Source: Bacteroidales bacterium (lineage in GTDB: Bacteria; Bacteroidota; Bacteroidia; Bacteroidales; WCHB1-69). From it: a stretch of DNA of 64,000 bases. The notes beneath the pieces are model-generated. The model did not search any database. It worked only from the letters and a program-made list of their open reading frames with translations, and was not told the origin of the DNA. The stretch lies in contig JAIKWD010000007.1 in the NCBI GenBank assembly GCA_024685175.1, positions 1 through 64,000 of the forward strand, written 5' to 3'. Position numbers and translations under genes: made by a program. Below are positions 1-9,608 of the stretch, in pieces. Position 1 is the stretch's first letter. Each line of letters opens with the position of its first letter.

Positions 1-189
1 CCGCAGGCGGCGGGCGTCATCCACAGCGACCTGGAGCGCGGCTTCATCCGTGCGGAGGTCATCAAGTACGACGACCTGGTGAAATACGGGTCGGAGCTGA
101 AATGCAAAGAGGCCGGCAAGTTGGCGGTCGAAGGCAAGAACTACGAAGTGCAAGACGGCGACATCCTGCACATTCGATTCAACGTATAA
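1..189 (+). CDS. ychF: Redox-regulated ATPase / GTPase YchF (OLA1 family), C-terminal part, truncated by window start
   Basis: Frame 1 translation [62 protein letters not shown], the typical YchF TGS C-terminus. Confidence 0.93.
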   Translation, partial: PQAAGVIHSDLERGFIRAEVIKYDDLVKYGSELKCKEAGKLAVEGKNYEVQDGDILHIRFNV

Positions 190-261
190 TGGACTAAGGT
201 GAATGGCATCGGTTATCCCATTTCAATAACCAATAACCCATAACCAATAACCATTACAAAA

Positions 262-335
262 GCGGTAGTAGCTCAGTTGGCAGAGCGGCGGCTTCCCAAG
301 CCGCAGGTCGCGGGTTCGAACCCCGTTTACCGCTC
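262..335 (+). tRNA. tRNA-Gly (anticodon CCC at 295-297)
   Basis: GCGGTAG acceptor pairs with TTACCGC; anticodon stem GCGGC/GCCGC with loop TTCCCAA; T-arm CGGGTTCGAACCCCG; CCA not encoded. Confidence 0.93.
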
Positions 336-357
336 AAACGTCTCCAAAACAATCAGT

Positions 358-396
358 GTCAGCAACTTACAACGGTGGGTTGCTGACTTCTTGTTT
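358..396 (+). terminator. Hairpin downstream of tRNA-Gly, possible terminator
   Basis: GTCAGCAAC (358-366) / GTTGCTGAC (379-387) perfect 9-bp stem followed by TTCTTGTTT. Confidence 0.5.
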
Positions 397-545
397 AAAA
401 TCGGGACAGAAACGGGACAAAATGCTTTTTTGGTATTCGCTGGCCGAAAACCAACAAATCGGGTTGGTTGATTGAGTACTATGTGGAGAATCCACAGACA
501 CACATCCTTGTTTTTTCAGATAATGACTTTTTAGAAAAAATAGTG

Positions 546-553
546 TATTTTTG
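546..553 (+). promoter_or_regulatory. Bacteroidetes -7 element TATTTTTG upstream of phosphoglucomutase
   Basis: Matches TAnnTTTG, about 70 nt before the start codon at 624. Confidence 0.5.
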
Positions 554-623
554 CGGTTGAAATTTGGCCTGGGAACAGCTTTTTACGGAAGGTCAAATAT
601 TATTCATTTTTATTTTTAGGATT

Positions 624-2360
624 ATGGATAAAGAAATTCAAGAAAAGGTCAATCTTTGGCTTTCGGCCGATTATGACCAAGAGACACGTGACGCGGTCGC
701 CAAGCTCCAGAAAGGTGACCCGAAAGAGTTGTCGGATGCCTTCTACCGCGACCTCGAGTTCGGCACAGGCGGCCTGCGCGGCATCATGGGTGTGGGCACC
801 AACCGAATGAACAAATACACGGTAGGCTCCGCCACACAAGGTCTTGCCAACTACCTCATCCAATGTTTCAAAGGCAAGGAACTCAAGGTCGTCATCTCGT
901 ACGACTCCCGTTTGCACAGCCGTGAGTTTGCGCAAATCAGCGCCGAAGTACTGTCGGCCAACGGCATCTATGTCTATCTATTCGAAGACTTGCGGCCGAC
1001 ACCAGAGCTCTCCTTTGCCGTACGTTATCTCAAATGCAATGCCGGCATTATGATCACCGCCTCGCACAACCCCAAGGAGTACAACGGCTACAAGGTCTAC
1101 TGGCAAGACGGCGGACAACTGGTGCCCCCGCATGACAAGAATGTCATCGCCGAGGTAAACAAAATCACTTCCGTGAAACAGATCCAGTGGGAAGCCAAAA
1201 AGGATCATATCGAAATAATCGGTGAGAAGGTGGACAACGCCTATCTTGAATTGGTTCACGGGCTCACCCTGCATCCCGAAGCCATCAAGAAAGCCAAGAA
1301 GTTGAAGATCGTCTACACTCCGCTGCACGGCACTGGCATCACGATGGTGCCCAAAGCCCTCAATATGTTCGGATTCAAGAATGTTGTGTTGGTGGACGAG
1401 CAGTCGGTACCCGACGGCAACTTCCCGACAGTCAAGTCGCCTAACCCCGAAGAGAAGTCTGCCCTAGAGTTGGCGCTCAAGAAGGCCGACGAAGTCAACG
1501 CCGACCTCATCCTGGCCACCGACCCTGACGCCGACCGCGTGGGTATCGCCGTACGCAATGCCGAAGGCAAGATGCAACTATTCAATGGCAACCAGACTGG
1601 TTCGCTGTTGTTCCACTATATGCTCTCGCAATTACAGGAGACCAAGAAACTCAATGGCAAGCAATTCGCCGTCAAGACCATCGTAACCACCGACCTCATC
1701 CGCCGCGTGGCCCTCGACTACAATGTTGAGTGCTTCGACGTCCTTACCGGTTTCAAGTACATTGCCGAAGCCATCCTCAAGAATGAAGGCAAGAAACAAT
1801 TTGTCGTGGGTGGCGAAGAGAGTTACGGCTACCTTGTAGGCGACTTCGTACGCGACAAAGACTCCGTATCCGCATGCTGTATGATTGCCGAGATGGCTGC
1901 CTACTATATGACCACCAAGTCGCCCAACCATCAGCTTCTCACAGACGCTTTGCACGACCTGCATTGCCAATATGGTCTCTTCAAGGAGGCGTTGCTCTCC
2001 ATTACCGAGAAGGGACAAGAGGGTGTGGCCAAGATTCAGCAGATGATGGACAAATTCCGGTCCAATCCGCCCAAAACCCTTGGCGGACAGCCAGTGGTTA
2101 TGATGAAGGACTACAAAGCCAGTCGTTCCTACGACTTCGTCAACGACAGCAACGAGCTCATAGACCTGCCCACTTCCAATGTGTTGCAGTTCTTCACCGC
2201 AGACAACAGCAAAGTAACGGTGCGTCCATCTGGCACCGAGCCTAAGATCAAGTTCTATTTCGGTGTTGTGGAGCCCGTGGATAAGAAAAAGGATTACGAC
2301 CAAGTCTCCAAGCTGCTGGACGATCGTATTGAAGTCCTGAAAAAAGACATTCTTGCTTAA
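624..2360 (+). CDS. Phospho-sugar mutase (phosphoglucomutase/phosphomannomutase family)
   Basis: MDKEIQEKVNLWL...; FGTGGLRGIMGVG, ITASHNPKEYNGYKVYW, DPDADRVGIAV, GGEESYGY motifs; internal ATG at 624 preferred over ORF start 564. Confidence 0.95.
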   Translation: MDKEIQEKVNLWLSADYDQETRDAVAKLQKGDPKELSDAFYRDLEFGTGGLRGIMGVGTNRMNKYTVGSATQGLANYLIQCFKGKELKVVISYDSRLHSREFAQISAEVLSANGIYVYLFEDLRPTPELSFAVRYLKCNAGIMITASHNPKEYNGYKVYWQDGGQLVPPHDKNVIAEVNKITSVKQIQWEAKKDHIEIIGEKVDNAYLELVHGLTLHPEAIKKAKKLKIVYTPLHGTGITMVPKALNMFGFKNVVLVDEQSVPDGNFPTVKSPNPEEKSALELALKKADEVNADLILATDPDADRVGIAVRNAEGKMQLFNGNQTGSLLFHYMLSQLQETKKLNGKQFAVKTIVTTDLIRRVALDYNVECFDVLTGFKYIAEAILKNEGKKQFVVGGEESYGYLVGDFVRDKDSVSACCMIAEMAAYYMTTKSPNHQLLTDALHDLHCQYGLFKEALLSITEKGQEGVAKIQQMMDKFRSNPPKTLGGQPVVMMKDYKASRSYDFVNDSNELIDLPTSNVLQFFTADNSKVTVRPSGTEPKIKFYFGVVEPVDKKKDYDQVSKLLDDRIEVLKKDILA

Positions 2361-2369
2361 TCTTTTTCT

Positions 2370-3221
2370 ATGAAAAAAAGACTCGTCAACCTCTACAAAT
2401 TCCTCAACCCCAGATACCAGAAACTCTATATGGAGTATCCGGTAGAATTCAAGCCGAGATACACTGCAGAGCATCCGCATCCGGAGTTGTATGGTATTGT
2501 AAATGCCAATCGCCAGCAGTACGAAAGTCTGCTGCAGGAGGCGTTATCCGACAAGGAGGTCTTCCAAAGCATTCGCAAGAACGACGAGGAGACCGATTCG
2601 ATGCAGCCCACCTACAACAACGAATACCTTCCCGGGTTGGACATTGTCGGCATATACACCATCCTCAAGAAGTTCAAACCGGCCCGTTATGTGGAGGTCG
2701 GGTCCGGCTTCTCCACAAAAGTGGCGGCCAAGGCCGTCCGCGACAATCAATTGGGAACCAAAATCATCTCCATTGATCCTCACCCGCGGGCCGAGATAGA
2801 CGCGTTGGCAGATGAGGTGATTCGCAAGCCATTCGAGGACACCGATTTCAACTTCATCTTCGACCTTCAGGAGAACGACATCCTGTTTATCGACAACTCC
2901 CACCGTGTCTTGCCCAACTCCGACGCAATGGTATTCTTTATGGAGATACTGCCCCGCTTGCCGAAAGGTGTTATCGTACACATTCACGACATCTACCTTC
3001 CATACGACTATCCGCAGTTTATGTGCGACCGATTTTATTCCGAACAATATCTCCTGGCTGCTTTCCTGCTCGCCAATCCGAACAAATACCAAATTCTTCT
3101 GCCCAATTTCTTCATTTCTTCCGATGAACAGTTAAAGTCCATCCTCAATCCTCTATGGGAGCATAAGAATCTTGAGGGTGTGGAGCGTCACGGAGGTTCT
3201 TTTTGGATCAGAATACAATAG
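2370..3221 (+). CDS. Class I SAM-dependent methyltransferase
   Basis: YVEVGSGFSTKVAAKAV...IISIDPHPRAEIDALAD SAM-binding pattern. Confidence 0.75.
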   Translation: MKKRLVNLYKFLNPRYQKLYMEYPVEFKPRYTAEHPHPELYGIVNANRQQYESLLQEALSDKEVFQSIRKNDEETDSMQPTYNNEYLPGLDIVGIYTILKKFKPARYVEVGSGFSTKVAAKAVRDNQLGTKIISIDPHPRAEIDALADEVIRKPFEDTDFNFIFDLQENDILFIDNSHRVLPNSDAMVFFMEILPRLPKGVIVHIHDIYLPYDYPQFMCDRFYSEQYLLAAFLLANPNKYQILLPNFFISSDEQLKSILNPLWEHKNLEGVERHGGSFWIRIQ

Positions 3222-3240
3222 AGGAAGACATTTAAAAGCG

Positions 3241-3248
3241 TATTTTTG
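3241..3248 (+). promoter_or_regulatory. -7 element TATTTTTG upstream of acetate-CoA ligase
   Basis: TAnnTTTG match 40 nt before ATG 3288. Confidence 0.5.
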
Positions 3249-3287
3249 CAGACTCAAGATTATTAAACAACTCATAACCCATAAACT

Positions 3288-5360
3288 ATGATAAATCCCA
3301 AACTGATAGACCCGAAAAGCATCGTCATCGTAGGTGCTTCTTCCAACATCAACAAGCCGGGCGGGAAAGTCCTGCTCAACCTCAAGAACAGTAATTTCAA
3401 GGGTACCATTTATGCCGTCAACCCCAAAGAAGACGAGGTGCAAGGCATCAAGTGCTACAAGCAGGTAGAGGATCTGCCGCAGGTGGACTGTGCCATCTTG
3501 GCCATTGCGGCCAAGTTCTGTCCGCACACCGTTGATGTGCTGGCCAACCAAAAAGAGACTGGTGGTTTCATCATCGTCTCCGCAGGCTTCGGCGAGGAGA
3601 ACGAGGAGGGTGCCCGTCTGGAGAAGCAGATCGTGGACACCATCAACAGCGTTCACGGCTCGTTGATTGGTCCTAACTGTACGGGATTCCTCAACGTCAA
3701 CTATTGTGGTGCGTTCGATTCGCCCATTCCGACCTTGGATCCCAAGGGTGTGGAGTTCGTTACCGGCTCCGGCGCCACAGCCGTATTTATCAAGGAATAC
3801 GGCATCTCCAACGGCCTTACCTTCAGCAGTGTATGGGCTGTTGGCAACTCCGCGCAAATGGGCATCGAGGACGTGCTCGAGCACTTGGACGAGACCTTCG
3901 ATCCTGAGAAGAGTTCCCGCATCATTATGCTCTATATGGAAAAGGTTTCCAATCCACAGAAGTTGTTGAAGCACTCTCGTTCATTGATCAACAAGGGTTG
4001 TCGCATTGCCGCCATCAAGGCGGGCAGCTCCGCTGCCGGCAGTCGTGCCGCCTCTTCGCACACGGGTGCATTGGCCACCTCCGACGAAGCCGTCGAGGCC
4101 CTGTTCCGCAAGGCGGGCATCGTACGTTGCCACAACCGCCAGGAGCTGACCACCGTATGCGGCATCTTCACCTATCCCGAGATCAAAGGACGCAACATCG
4201 CCGTCATCACCCACGCTGGTGGCCCGGCCGTGATGCTCACGGACGTACTCTCCAACAACGGTTTGGAAGTGCCTCACATCGAGGGTCCGGCCGCCGAGCA
4301 GTTGTTGACCAAACTCTTCAACGGCTCTTCCGTCGGCAACCCCATCGACTTCCTCGCCACCGGCACCGCCGAGCAACTCGGCGCCATCATCGATGCTTGC
4401 GAGAACGAGTTCGACAACATCGACGCGATGTGCGTCATCTTCGGTTCCCCTGGCCTCTTCGCCAACTGGGAAGTCTACGATGTACTCGACCAGAAGATGA
4501 AGACCTGCAAGAAGCCTATCTTCCCGATCCTCCCATCCATCATCAATGTCAAGGATGAGATCCAGGATTTCATCACCAACAAGCACAGGGTCAACTTCCC
4601 CGAGGAGTGCGTGTTCGGCAACGCGTTGGCCAAAGTGGTCAACACGCCGAAGCCGCAACCCGAAGTGGTGCCGCAACCCGATGTCGACATGGCCCGCATC
4701 CGCAAGACCATCGAACGCTGTCAAAGCGGCTATTTGGAGATTGCGGACTACAACGAGTTGTTGGATGCCGCCGGCATCAGCCGCAAGAAGTCGGTGGAAG
4801 TGTCGAAAAAAGAAGACGCCATCGCTTTTGCCCAAGAAGTCGGATGCTCCAAGGACGTTCCTTTGGTTATGAAGGTAGTAGGTCCTTTGCACAAATCCGA
4901 CGTGGGTGGCGTGACGCTCAACGTGAAAGACATAGAGACGGTCAGCAAGGAGTTCGACCGCCTGATGGCCATCAAGGACACTTACGCAGTGGAGATGTAT
5001 CCGATGCTGGACGGTACGGATGTGTATATCGGAGCCATCAAGGATGAGAAGTTCGGCCATCAGATCTTCTTCGGTCTGGGCGGCATCTTCATCGAAGTGC
5101 TCAAGGACGTGCAATCGGCATTGGCGCCCATCACGGCCGACGAAGCCAAGGATATGCTCAAGAAATTGCGGGGATACAAAATCCTGCAAGGTGTTCGCGG
5201 ACAAGAGCCCGTCAACTTGGACCTCTACGCGGACCAGATTGCCCGTGTGAGTGCCTTGGTGCAAGCCGCGCCCGAAATCGTCGAGATGGACCTCAACCCA
5301 CTATTGGGCAACCCGCGCTACGTCACCGCCGTCGACGCCCGAATCAGAATCGAAAAATAA
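3288..5360 (+). CDS. Acetate--CoA ligase (ADP-forming), fused alpha/beta subunits
   Basis: MINPKLIDPKSIVIVGASSNINKPGGKVLLNL CoA-binding start; SGATAVFIKEYG, SSHTGALATSDEAVEALFRKAGI and C-terminal ATP-grasp region. Confidence 0.92.
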   Translation: MINPKLIDPKSIVIVGASSNINKPGGKVLLNLKNSNFKGTIYAVNPKEDEVQGIKCYKQVEDLPQVDCAILAIAAKFCPHTVDVLANQKETGGFIIVSAGFGEENEEGARLEKQIVDTINSVHGSLIGPNCTGFLNVNYCGAFDSPIPTLDPKGVEFVTGSGATAVFIKEYGISNGLTFSSVWAVGNSAQMGIEDVLEHLDETFDPEKSSRIIMLYMEKVSNPQKLLKHSRSLINKGCRIAAIKAGSSAAGSRAASSHTGALATSDEAVEALFRKAGIVRCHNRQELTTVCGIFTYPEIKGRNIAVITHAGGPAVMLTDVLSNNGLEVPHIEGPAAEQLLTKLFNGSSVGNPIDFLATGTAEQLGAIIDACENEFDNIDAMCVIFGSPGLFANWEVYDVLDQKMKTCKKPIFPILPSIINVKDEIQDFITNKHRVNFPEECVFGNALAKVVNTPKPQPEVVPQPDVDMARIRKTIERCQSGYLEIADYNELLDAAGISRKKSVEVSKKEDAIAFAQEVGCSKDVPLVMKVVGPLHKSDVGGVTLNVKDIETVSKEFDRLMAIKDTYAVEMYPMLDGTDVYIGAIKDEKFGHQIFFGLGGIFIEVLKDVQSALAPITADEAKDMLKKLRGYKILQGVRGQEPVNLDLYADQIARVSALVQAAPEIVEMDLNPLLGNPRYVTAVDARIRIEK

Positions 5361-5380
5361 ACAATTCCAAATATTGCAAA

Positions 5381-5410
5381 ACGGGATGGCGAATGCCATC
5401 CCGTTTTTTT
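5381..5410. terminator. Intrinsic terminator between convergent genes, likely bidirectional
   Basis: ACGGGATGGC-GAAT-GCCATCCCGT perfect 10-bp stem followed by T6 on plus strand; overlaps the stop codon region of the minus-strand GH92 gene. Confidence 0.85.
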
Positions 5411-8327
5411 ATTTCACCGATATTTCATCCATAAACAACCAGGCCTGCGATCCCGGGCTGATGTGCCAATCGGGCATCTTGCCATAATTGGTGATCTTGA
5501 CCTTCAGGTATCGGGCGGTGACATTTCCTTTCACCTCAAACTCGTGCAGTTTGGCATCCTCCGATTTCACGGAACCGATGCCGTCGGTGGAGCCGAACAG
5601 CGTGTAGTTCTTACCATCGTTGGAAGCATAGACTTCCACCTTTTTGGGGAAGAAAATCCACGCGCGGACATCCTCCAAACAGCATGCCGACACAGAATGC
5701 ACAGGCTTGTCTTTATGAAGGTCTATCACGGCCTCGAAGTCGCCAGGAAAGCCTTGCCAGCCGCCCACGCGCCAGTTAGCCAGCGCATGAATCTCATCGA
5801 TGAGCCCGTCTTGCCCGCCCGCAAAATATTGAGGGCTCGGCATGGTGATGTAGTTCACCGTTTTATCTTTGTTGAAATGGCGGTATGTGGCCTCTGCCAC
5901 TTTGCTGGCCCCCGACACCTTGTTGTATGCAATGGCTTTCAGGGTGGTGGTCCCTTTCAGCGTGATGGGCTCCGTGTATTTCATGCCGTGGGTGGGCGCA
6001 GGTGTGCTGCCGTCCAAGGTGTAGAAGATGTCCGTGAGTGCAGACATGGGCGCGGCACCGGGCACATTGCGCTGGTACAGGTTGATGGACACGGTGAGCG
6101 AGTCGGTGAAACTCGGCTGGTCGGTGGAGAAATAGGGCACCGTGGTCACCGTGGGCGTGATGATGGACTTGGGTGTGTTCTGGTAGCCAATGCCCCAGGT
6201 CTCGCTGGGCTTGTCACCCATCTTGAACTCCAACAACCCCCCATCTTTGATTTGGTTGTAGGTGATGTAGGATACATTGAGCGGTTCTCCGTTGTACAGA
6301 ACCGACTGGATATAAGGGAGATCCTTGTCGCGGGTAATAACAAATTTAGCTCCGTTCTCCAAGTTTACCGTGGTTTTGTCGAACAGCGGATAACCGATAA
6401 TATATTGGTTCTTGCCCGGGCAAACGGGATAGAAGCCCATGGCGCTGAACACATACCAGGCCGACATCTGGCCGCAGTCCTCATTGCCGCAAAGCCCGTC
6501 GGGTTGTGAGGTGTAGAGTTCCGTCATGATCTTGCGAGTCAGTTCCTGTGTCTTCCACGGCTGGCCGATGAAATTGTACAGGTAAGCGGCATGGTGGCTC
6601 GGCTCGTTGCCGTGTGCATATTGTCCGATAACACCAGTAATGTCCGATTGTTCCCGGCCCGTCATTTTAGAATCTCCGTGGAAGAGAGAGTCCAGAAATA
6701 CGCCCATGGCCTTGTCGCCACCCATGAGATATACATAGTCGGTGACATCGTGAGGCACGTATGTGGAGTATTGCCAGCAGTTGGCTTCCGTGTAGAAGTT
6801 GTTGACTTCTGTGGGGTCAAACGGGGTGGCGAAGGCGCCGTTGCGCTTGCCGTGCATGAAGCCGTTGGGGTCCAATATGTTCTTGTAGAATTGGGCACGG
6901 GCGATATATTCGTCATAAACTTCCTGATTCCCAATCTCTTTGGCAAATTGTGCAATACACCAGTCATCGTAGCAGTATTCCAATGTTTTGGATACGGATT
7001 CATTCTCCGATGTGCCAGGAATGTAGCCGTATTTGGCGTAGTCGGGTCTGCCCAACTTGTTGAGTGTGGCACTGTGGCGCATGGCTCGCAGCATCTCATT
7101 CACATCGTACGGGCGCATGCCTTTCACGTATGCGTCCAAAATGACCGGTACGGAGTGATAACCGATCATGCACCAGGTTTCGTATGCCGACAGTTCCCAC
7201 ACGGGCAGCATGGTGCCTTCGCGGTAGTGTTGCATGAAGGTATAGAGAAAATCGCCTGTGCGCTTCCGGTCAATAATGTTTAACAGCGGGTGCAGGGCAC
7301 GGTAGGTGTCCCACAGTGAGAAAACGGTGTACATCTGATGTTTGCCATCACTTTCATGTATTTCACCATCCTGTCCGCGATAGCGGCCGTCCAGATCGGA
7401 ATAGAGATACGGTGATGTAAAACAATGGTACAGAGCGGTATAGAATGTCTGGAGATACTCTTTGTTATTGGACTCGACTTGGATTTTGCTGAGTTCCTTG
7501 TCCCAAGCGGCCACGGCCTCTTCCTCTACCTGCTCGATGCTTTTGCCCCGAAGTTCATTCTGGTTGTTCATGGCGCCAGCAATGTCCACGGCGGAAATCG
7601 CGACATTCAGTGTGACCATTCTCACTTTTTCGGAGAAATAGACAACGGCCTTGCAGTTCTCGCCGCGCACGTCGGTCTCCTTCACGAGTTGGTCATCTTT
7701 ATAGAACTCGATTTTCTGAATCGGGGAAGAGGGGATGATGGAGAAAGCGCAGTATTGGTCGGGGTTCCAAGCCTCAGAGCGGCGGAATCCCACTATCTCG
7801 TTGCCATTCAATTTGATTTCCGAATCCAACACCTTGTCGCGGTGCGTGAGGTCGATGACGATGCCGCGCGGCCCTTTCTTTGGGAAGGTGTATCGGTGCA
7901 TGGCCACGCGCTTTCCTGCTGTCAGCTCCACAAAGATGCTGTTGTCGAGCATTACATGGTAATAACCGGCATTGGCGTGTTCGTTCTTGTGCGAGAAGGT
8001 GCAGGAATACTCGTTGTTGTGGATGGACGGAGTGCCGGTGAAGGGCATGATGAGGATATCGCCGTAGTCGCTGCAGCCTGTACCGCTGAGGTGGGTGTGC
8101 GAGAAACCGTAAATGCGGTTGTCGGTGTAATGGTAGCCGGAGCAGCCGTCCCATCCGTCAAGGCGTGTGTCGGGGCTCACTTGCACCGCGCCAAAGGGCA
8201 CAAGAGCACCCGGAAAGGTGTGTCCGTGCTCAGCAGTGCCCACTAAGGGGTTCACGTATTCGCTTTGGGAGAAACCGGTTGCGGCGAGAAGGATGGCTAT
8301 CGCGCACAGCAAAAGTATCTTTTTCAT
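5409..8327 (-). CDS. GH92 family alpha-1,2-mannosidase with chitobiase-like and F5/8 type C (discoidin) C-terminal domains
   Basis: MKKILLLCAIAILLAATGFSQ signal; YVNPLVGTAEHGHTFPGALVPFGAVQVSPDT, GCSGYHYTD, SEYCYDDW-type GH92 motifs; C-terminal FYTLDGSTPAP and RYLKVKITNYGKMPDWH. Confidence 0.92.
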   Translation of the reverse strand: MKKILLLCAIAILLAATGFSQSEYVNPLVGTAEHGHTFPGALVPFGAVQVSPDTRLDGWDGCSGYHYTDNRIYGFSHTHLSGTGCSDYGDILIMPFTGTPSIHNNEYSCTFSHKNEHANAGYYHVMLDNSIFVELTAGKRVAMHRYTFPKKGPRGIVIDLTHRDKVLDSEIKLNGNEIVGFRRSEAWNPDQYCAFSIIPSSPIQKIEFYKDDQLVKETDVRGENCKAVVYFSEKVRMVTLNVAISAVDIAGAMNNQNELRGKSIEQVEEEAVAAWDKELSKIQVESNNKEYLQTFYTALYHCFTSPYLYSDLDGRYRGQDGEIHESDGKHQMYTVFSLWDTYRALHPLLNIIDRKRTGDFLYTFMQHYREGTMLPVWELSAYETWCMIGYHSVPVILDAYVKGMRPYDVNEMLRAMRHSATLNKLGRPDYAKYGYIPGTSENESVSKTLEYCYDDWCIAQFAKEIGNQEVYDEYIARAQFYKNILDPNGFMHGKRNGAFATPFDPTEVNNFYTEANCWQYSTYVPHDVTDYVYLMGGDKAMGVFLDSLFHGDSKMTGREQSDITGVIGQYAHGNEPSHHAAYLYNFIGQPWKTQELTRKIMTELYTSQPDGLCGNEDCGQMSAWYVFSAMGFYPVCPGKNQYIIGYPLFDKTTVNLENGAKFVITRDKDLPYIQSVLYNGEPLNVSYITYNQIKDGGLLEFKMGDKPSETWGIGYQNTPKSIITPTVTTVPYFSTDQPSFTDSLTVSINLYQRNVPGAAPMSALTDIFYTLDGSTPAPTHGMKYTEPITLKGTTTLKAIAYNKVSGASKVAEATYRHFNKDKTVNYITMPSPQYFAGGQDGLIDEIHALANWRVGGWQGFPGDFEAVIDLHKDKPVHSVSACCLEDVRAWIFFPKKVEVYASNDGKNYTLFGSTDGIGSVKSEDAKLHEFEVKGNVTARYLKVKITNYGKMPDWHISPGSQAWLFMDEISVK

Positions 8328-8346
8328 AAATGATTCTGTTATAATG

Positions 8347-9543
8347 TTATGCAATTTTTTTGTTGTTGTTCATCAATGCCACGAAGCCCAGATAGAGCAG
8401 GCAGGTCAGCGTGACGATGAAGGCGTATTTCGGAGCCGCATTGGCGGCGGCACCCGTGATGAGCGGCACAATGGCGGCACCCACGATGGCGGTGGTCATC
8501 AAACCGGAAATCTCGTTGGTCTTCTCCGGCATCTTATCCACACAAATGGAGAAGATGAGCGGGAAGATGTTGGCGAAGCCGATACCGATGAGGATGAAAC
8601 TCAACCAAGTGGTGAAGGCGTTGTACGGCAGGAACAGCAACACATTGCCGATGATGGACACTAAGATGGTGAGCACCAGAAAGACGGTAGGTTTGATATG
8701 GCGCAGGCACACTCCACCGAGGAAACGGCCCACAAAGAGAGCGATGATGAGCACAATGTTGCCCAACGCTGGTGTGATGCCCGGGTTGTTCTCAATCAAA
8801 ATGGAAGGAATACGGTTGAACATGGAGGCCTCGGCGCCGCAGTAGAAGAAAATGCCCAGGAACATCATCAAAATGTAGGGGTGGGCCAGCGCCTTGAGGC
8901 AGGTGCCCAGCGTGGTGGGTTGGGTCTCCTCCTTCTCGGCGTTGTTGGGCACGAAAAGGACCACCAGAATCAGTGTGATGAGCAACACGGCGGCGAAGAT
9001 GGGGAAGAGGATGCGGAATCCCATATCGACAGTTTCCGTGGAACCCTCCGGCGTGAAGGAGAACCAGCCGTATTTCATCAGCGAGGTGCCAATCAACACA
9101 AGGATAAGAGATGTAGAGAGCGTGCCGATGGCCTTGACCGACTGGGCGAAGGAGAGCATACTCGAATATTTGCCTTCGGGTGAGACATCCCGCATAAGCG
9201 GATTGCCGGACACCTGCAAGATGGTGGCTCCGGCGCCCATCAACAGCACCGCCAACAAGATGATGGGAAAGTTGAAGGCCATAATGGGCAAAACAGCACC
9301 CAAAAGGAATAGTATCAAGCCGATGGTCAACATCTTCTTCTTGCCGATCTTGGACTGCCAGACACCCGTAGGCACCGAAAGCACGCCAAACATGATCATG
9401 CCAGCGAAGGACACGAATGAGGCCATAAACGGCGAAATCCGGAATGCCTTCTCCACGACGGAAACCAATTGGCCGGCGGCATCGCCGAAACCCATGGCCA
9501 AAAAGACGAAGAATACAGAAACAAGGGATAGAGATTTTTTCAT
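8347..9543 (-). CDS. MFS sugar transporter (FucP/glucose-galactose type)
   Basis: MKKSLSLVSVFFVFLAMGFGDAAGQLVSVVEKAF; 12 hydrophobic helices; next to a GH92 gene and a ROK kinase. Confidence 0.82.
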   Translation of the reverse strand: MKKSLSLVSVFFVFLAMGFGDAAGQLVSVVEKAFRISPFMASFVSFAGMIMFGVLSVPTGVWQSKIGKKKMLTIGLILFLLGAVLPIMAFNFPIILLAVLLMGAGATILQVSGNPLMRDVSPEGKYSSMLSFAQSVKAIGTLSTSLILVLIGTSLMKYGWFSFTPEGSTETVDMGFRILFPIFAAVLLITLILVVLFVPNNAEKEETQPTTLGTCLKALAHPYILMMFLGIFFYCGAEASMFNRIPSILIENNPGITPALGNIVLIIALFVGRFLGGVCLRHIKPTVFLVLTILVSIIGNVLLFLPYNAFTTWLSFILIGIGFANIFPLIFSICVDKMPEKTNEISGLMTTAIVGAAIVPLITGAAANAAPKYAFIVTLTCLLYLGFVALMNNNKKIA

Positions 9544-9565
9544 AAACAATAATTTTAATGAGTTG

Positions 9566-9573
9566 CAAAAATA
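9566..9573 (-). promoter_or_regulatory. -7 element TATTTTTG for the MFS/GH92 pair
   Basis: CAAAAATA on plus strand, 23 nt from the MFS start codon. Confidence 0.5.
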
Positions 9574-9583
9574 CGAAAATAAC

Positions 9584-9591
9584 TATCTTTG
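9584..9591 (+). promoter_or_regulatory. -7 element TATCTTTG for the ROK kinase gene
   Basis: TAnnTTTG match with TTG at 9563-9565 upstream; 18 nt before ATG 9609. Confidence 0.55.
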
Positions 9592-9608
9592 CAGCAAATT
9601 TTTTCACT

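Noticed and set aside
277-471. 64-aa ORF of the supplied track
   Set aside because: Starts inside the tRNA-Gly gene and has no protein-like features; treated as spurious.
3981-5264. 427-aa antisense ORF opposite acetate-CoA ligase
   Set aside because: Shadow ORF from the biased codon usage of the well-supported plus-strand gene; no recognisable protein motifs.
5463-8246. Plus-strand ORFs of 348, 230 and 273 aa opposite GH92
   Set aside because: Antisense shadows; the minus strand encodes a full-length GH92 enzyme.
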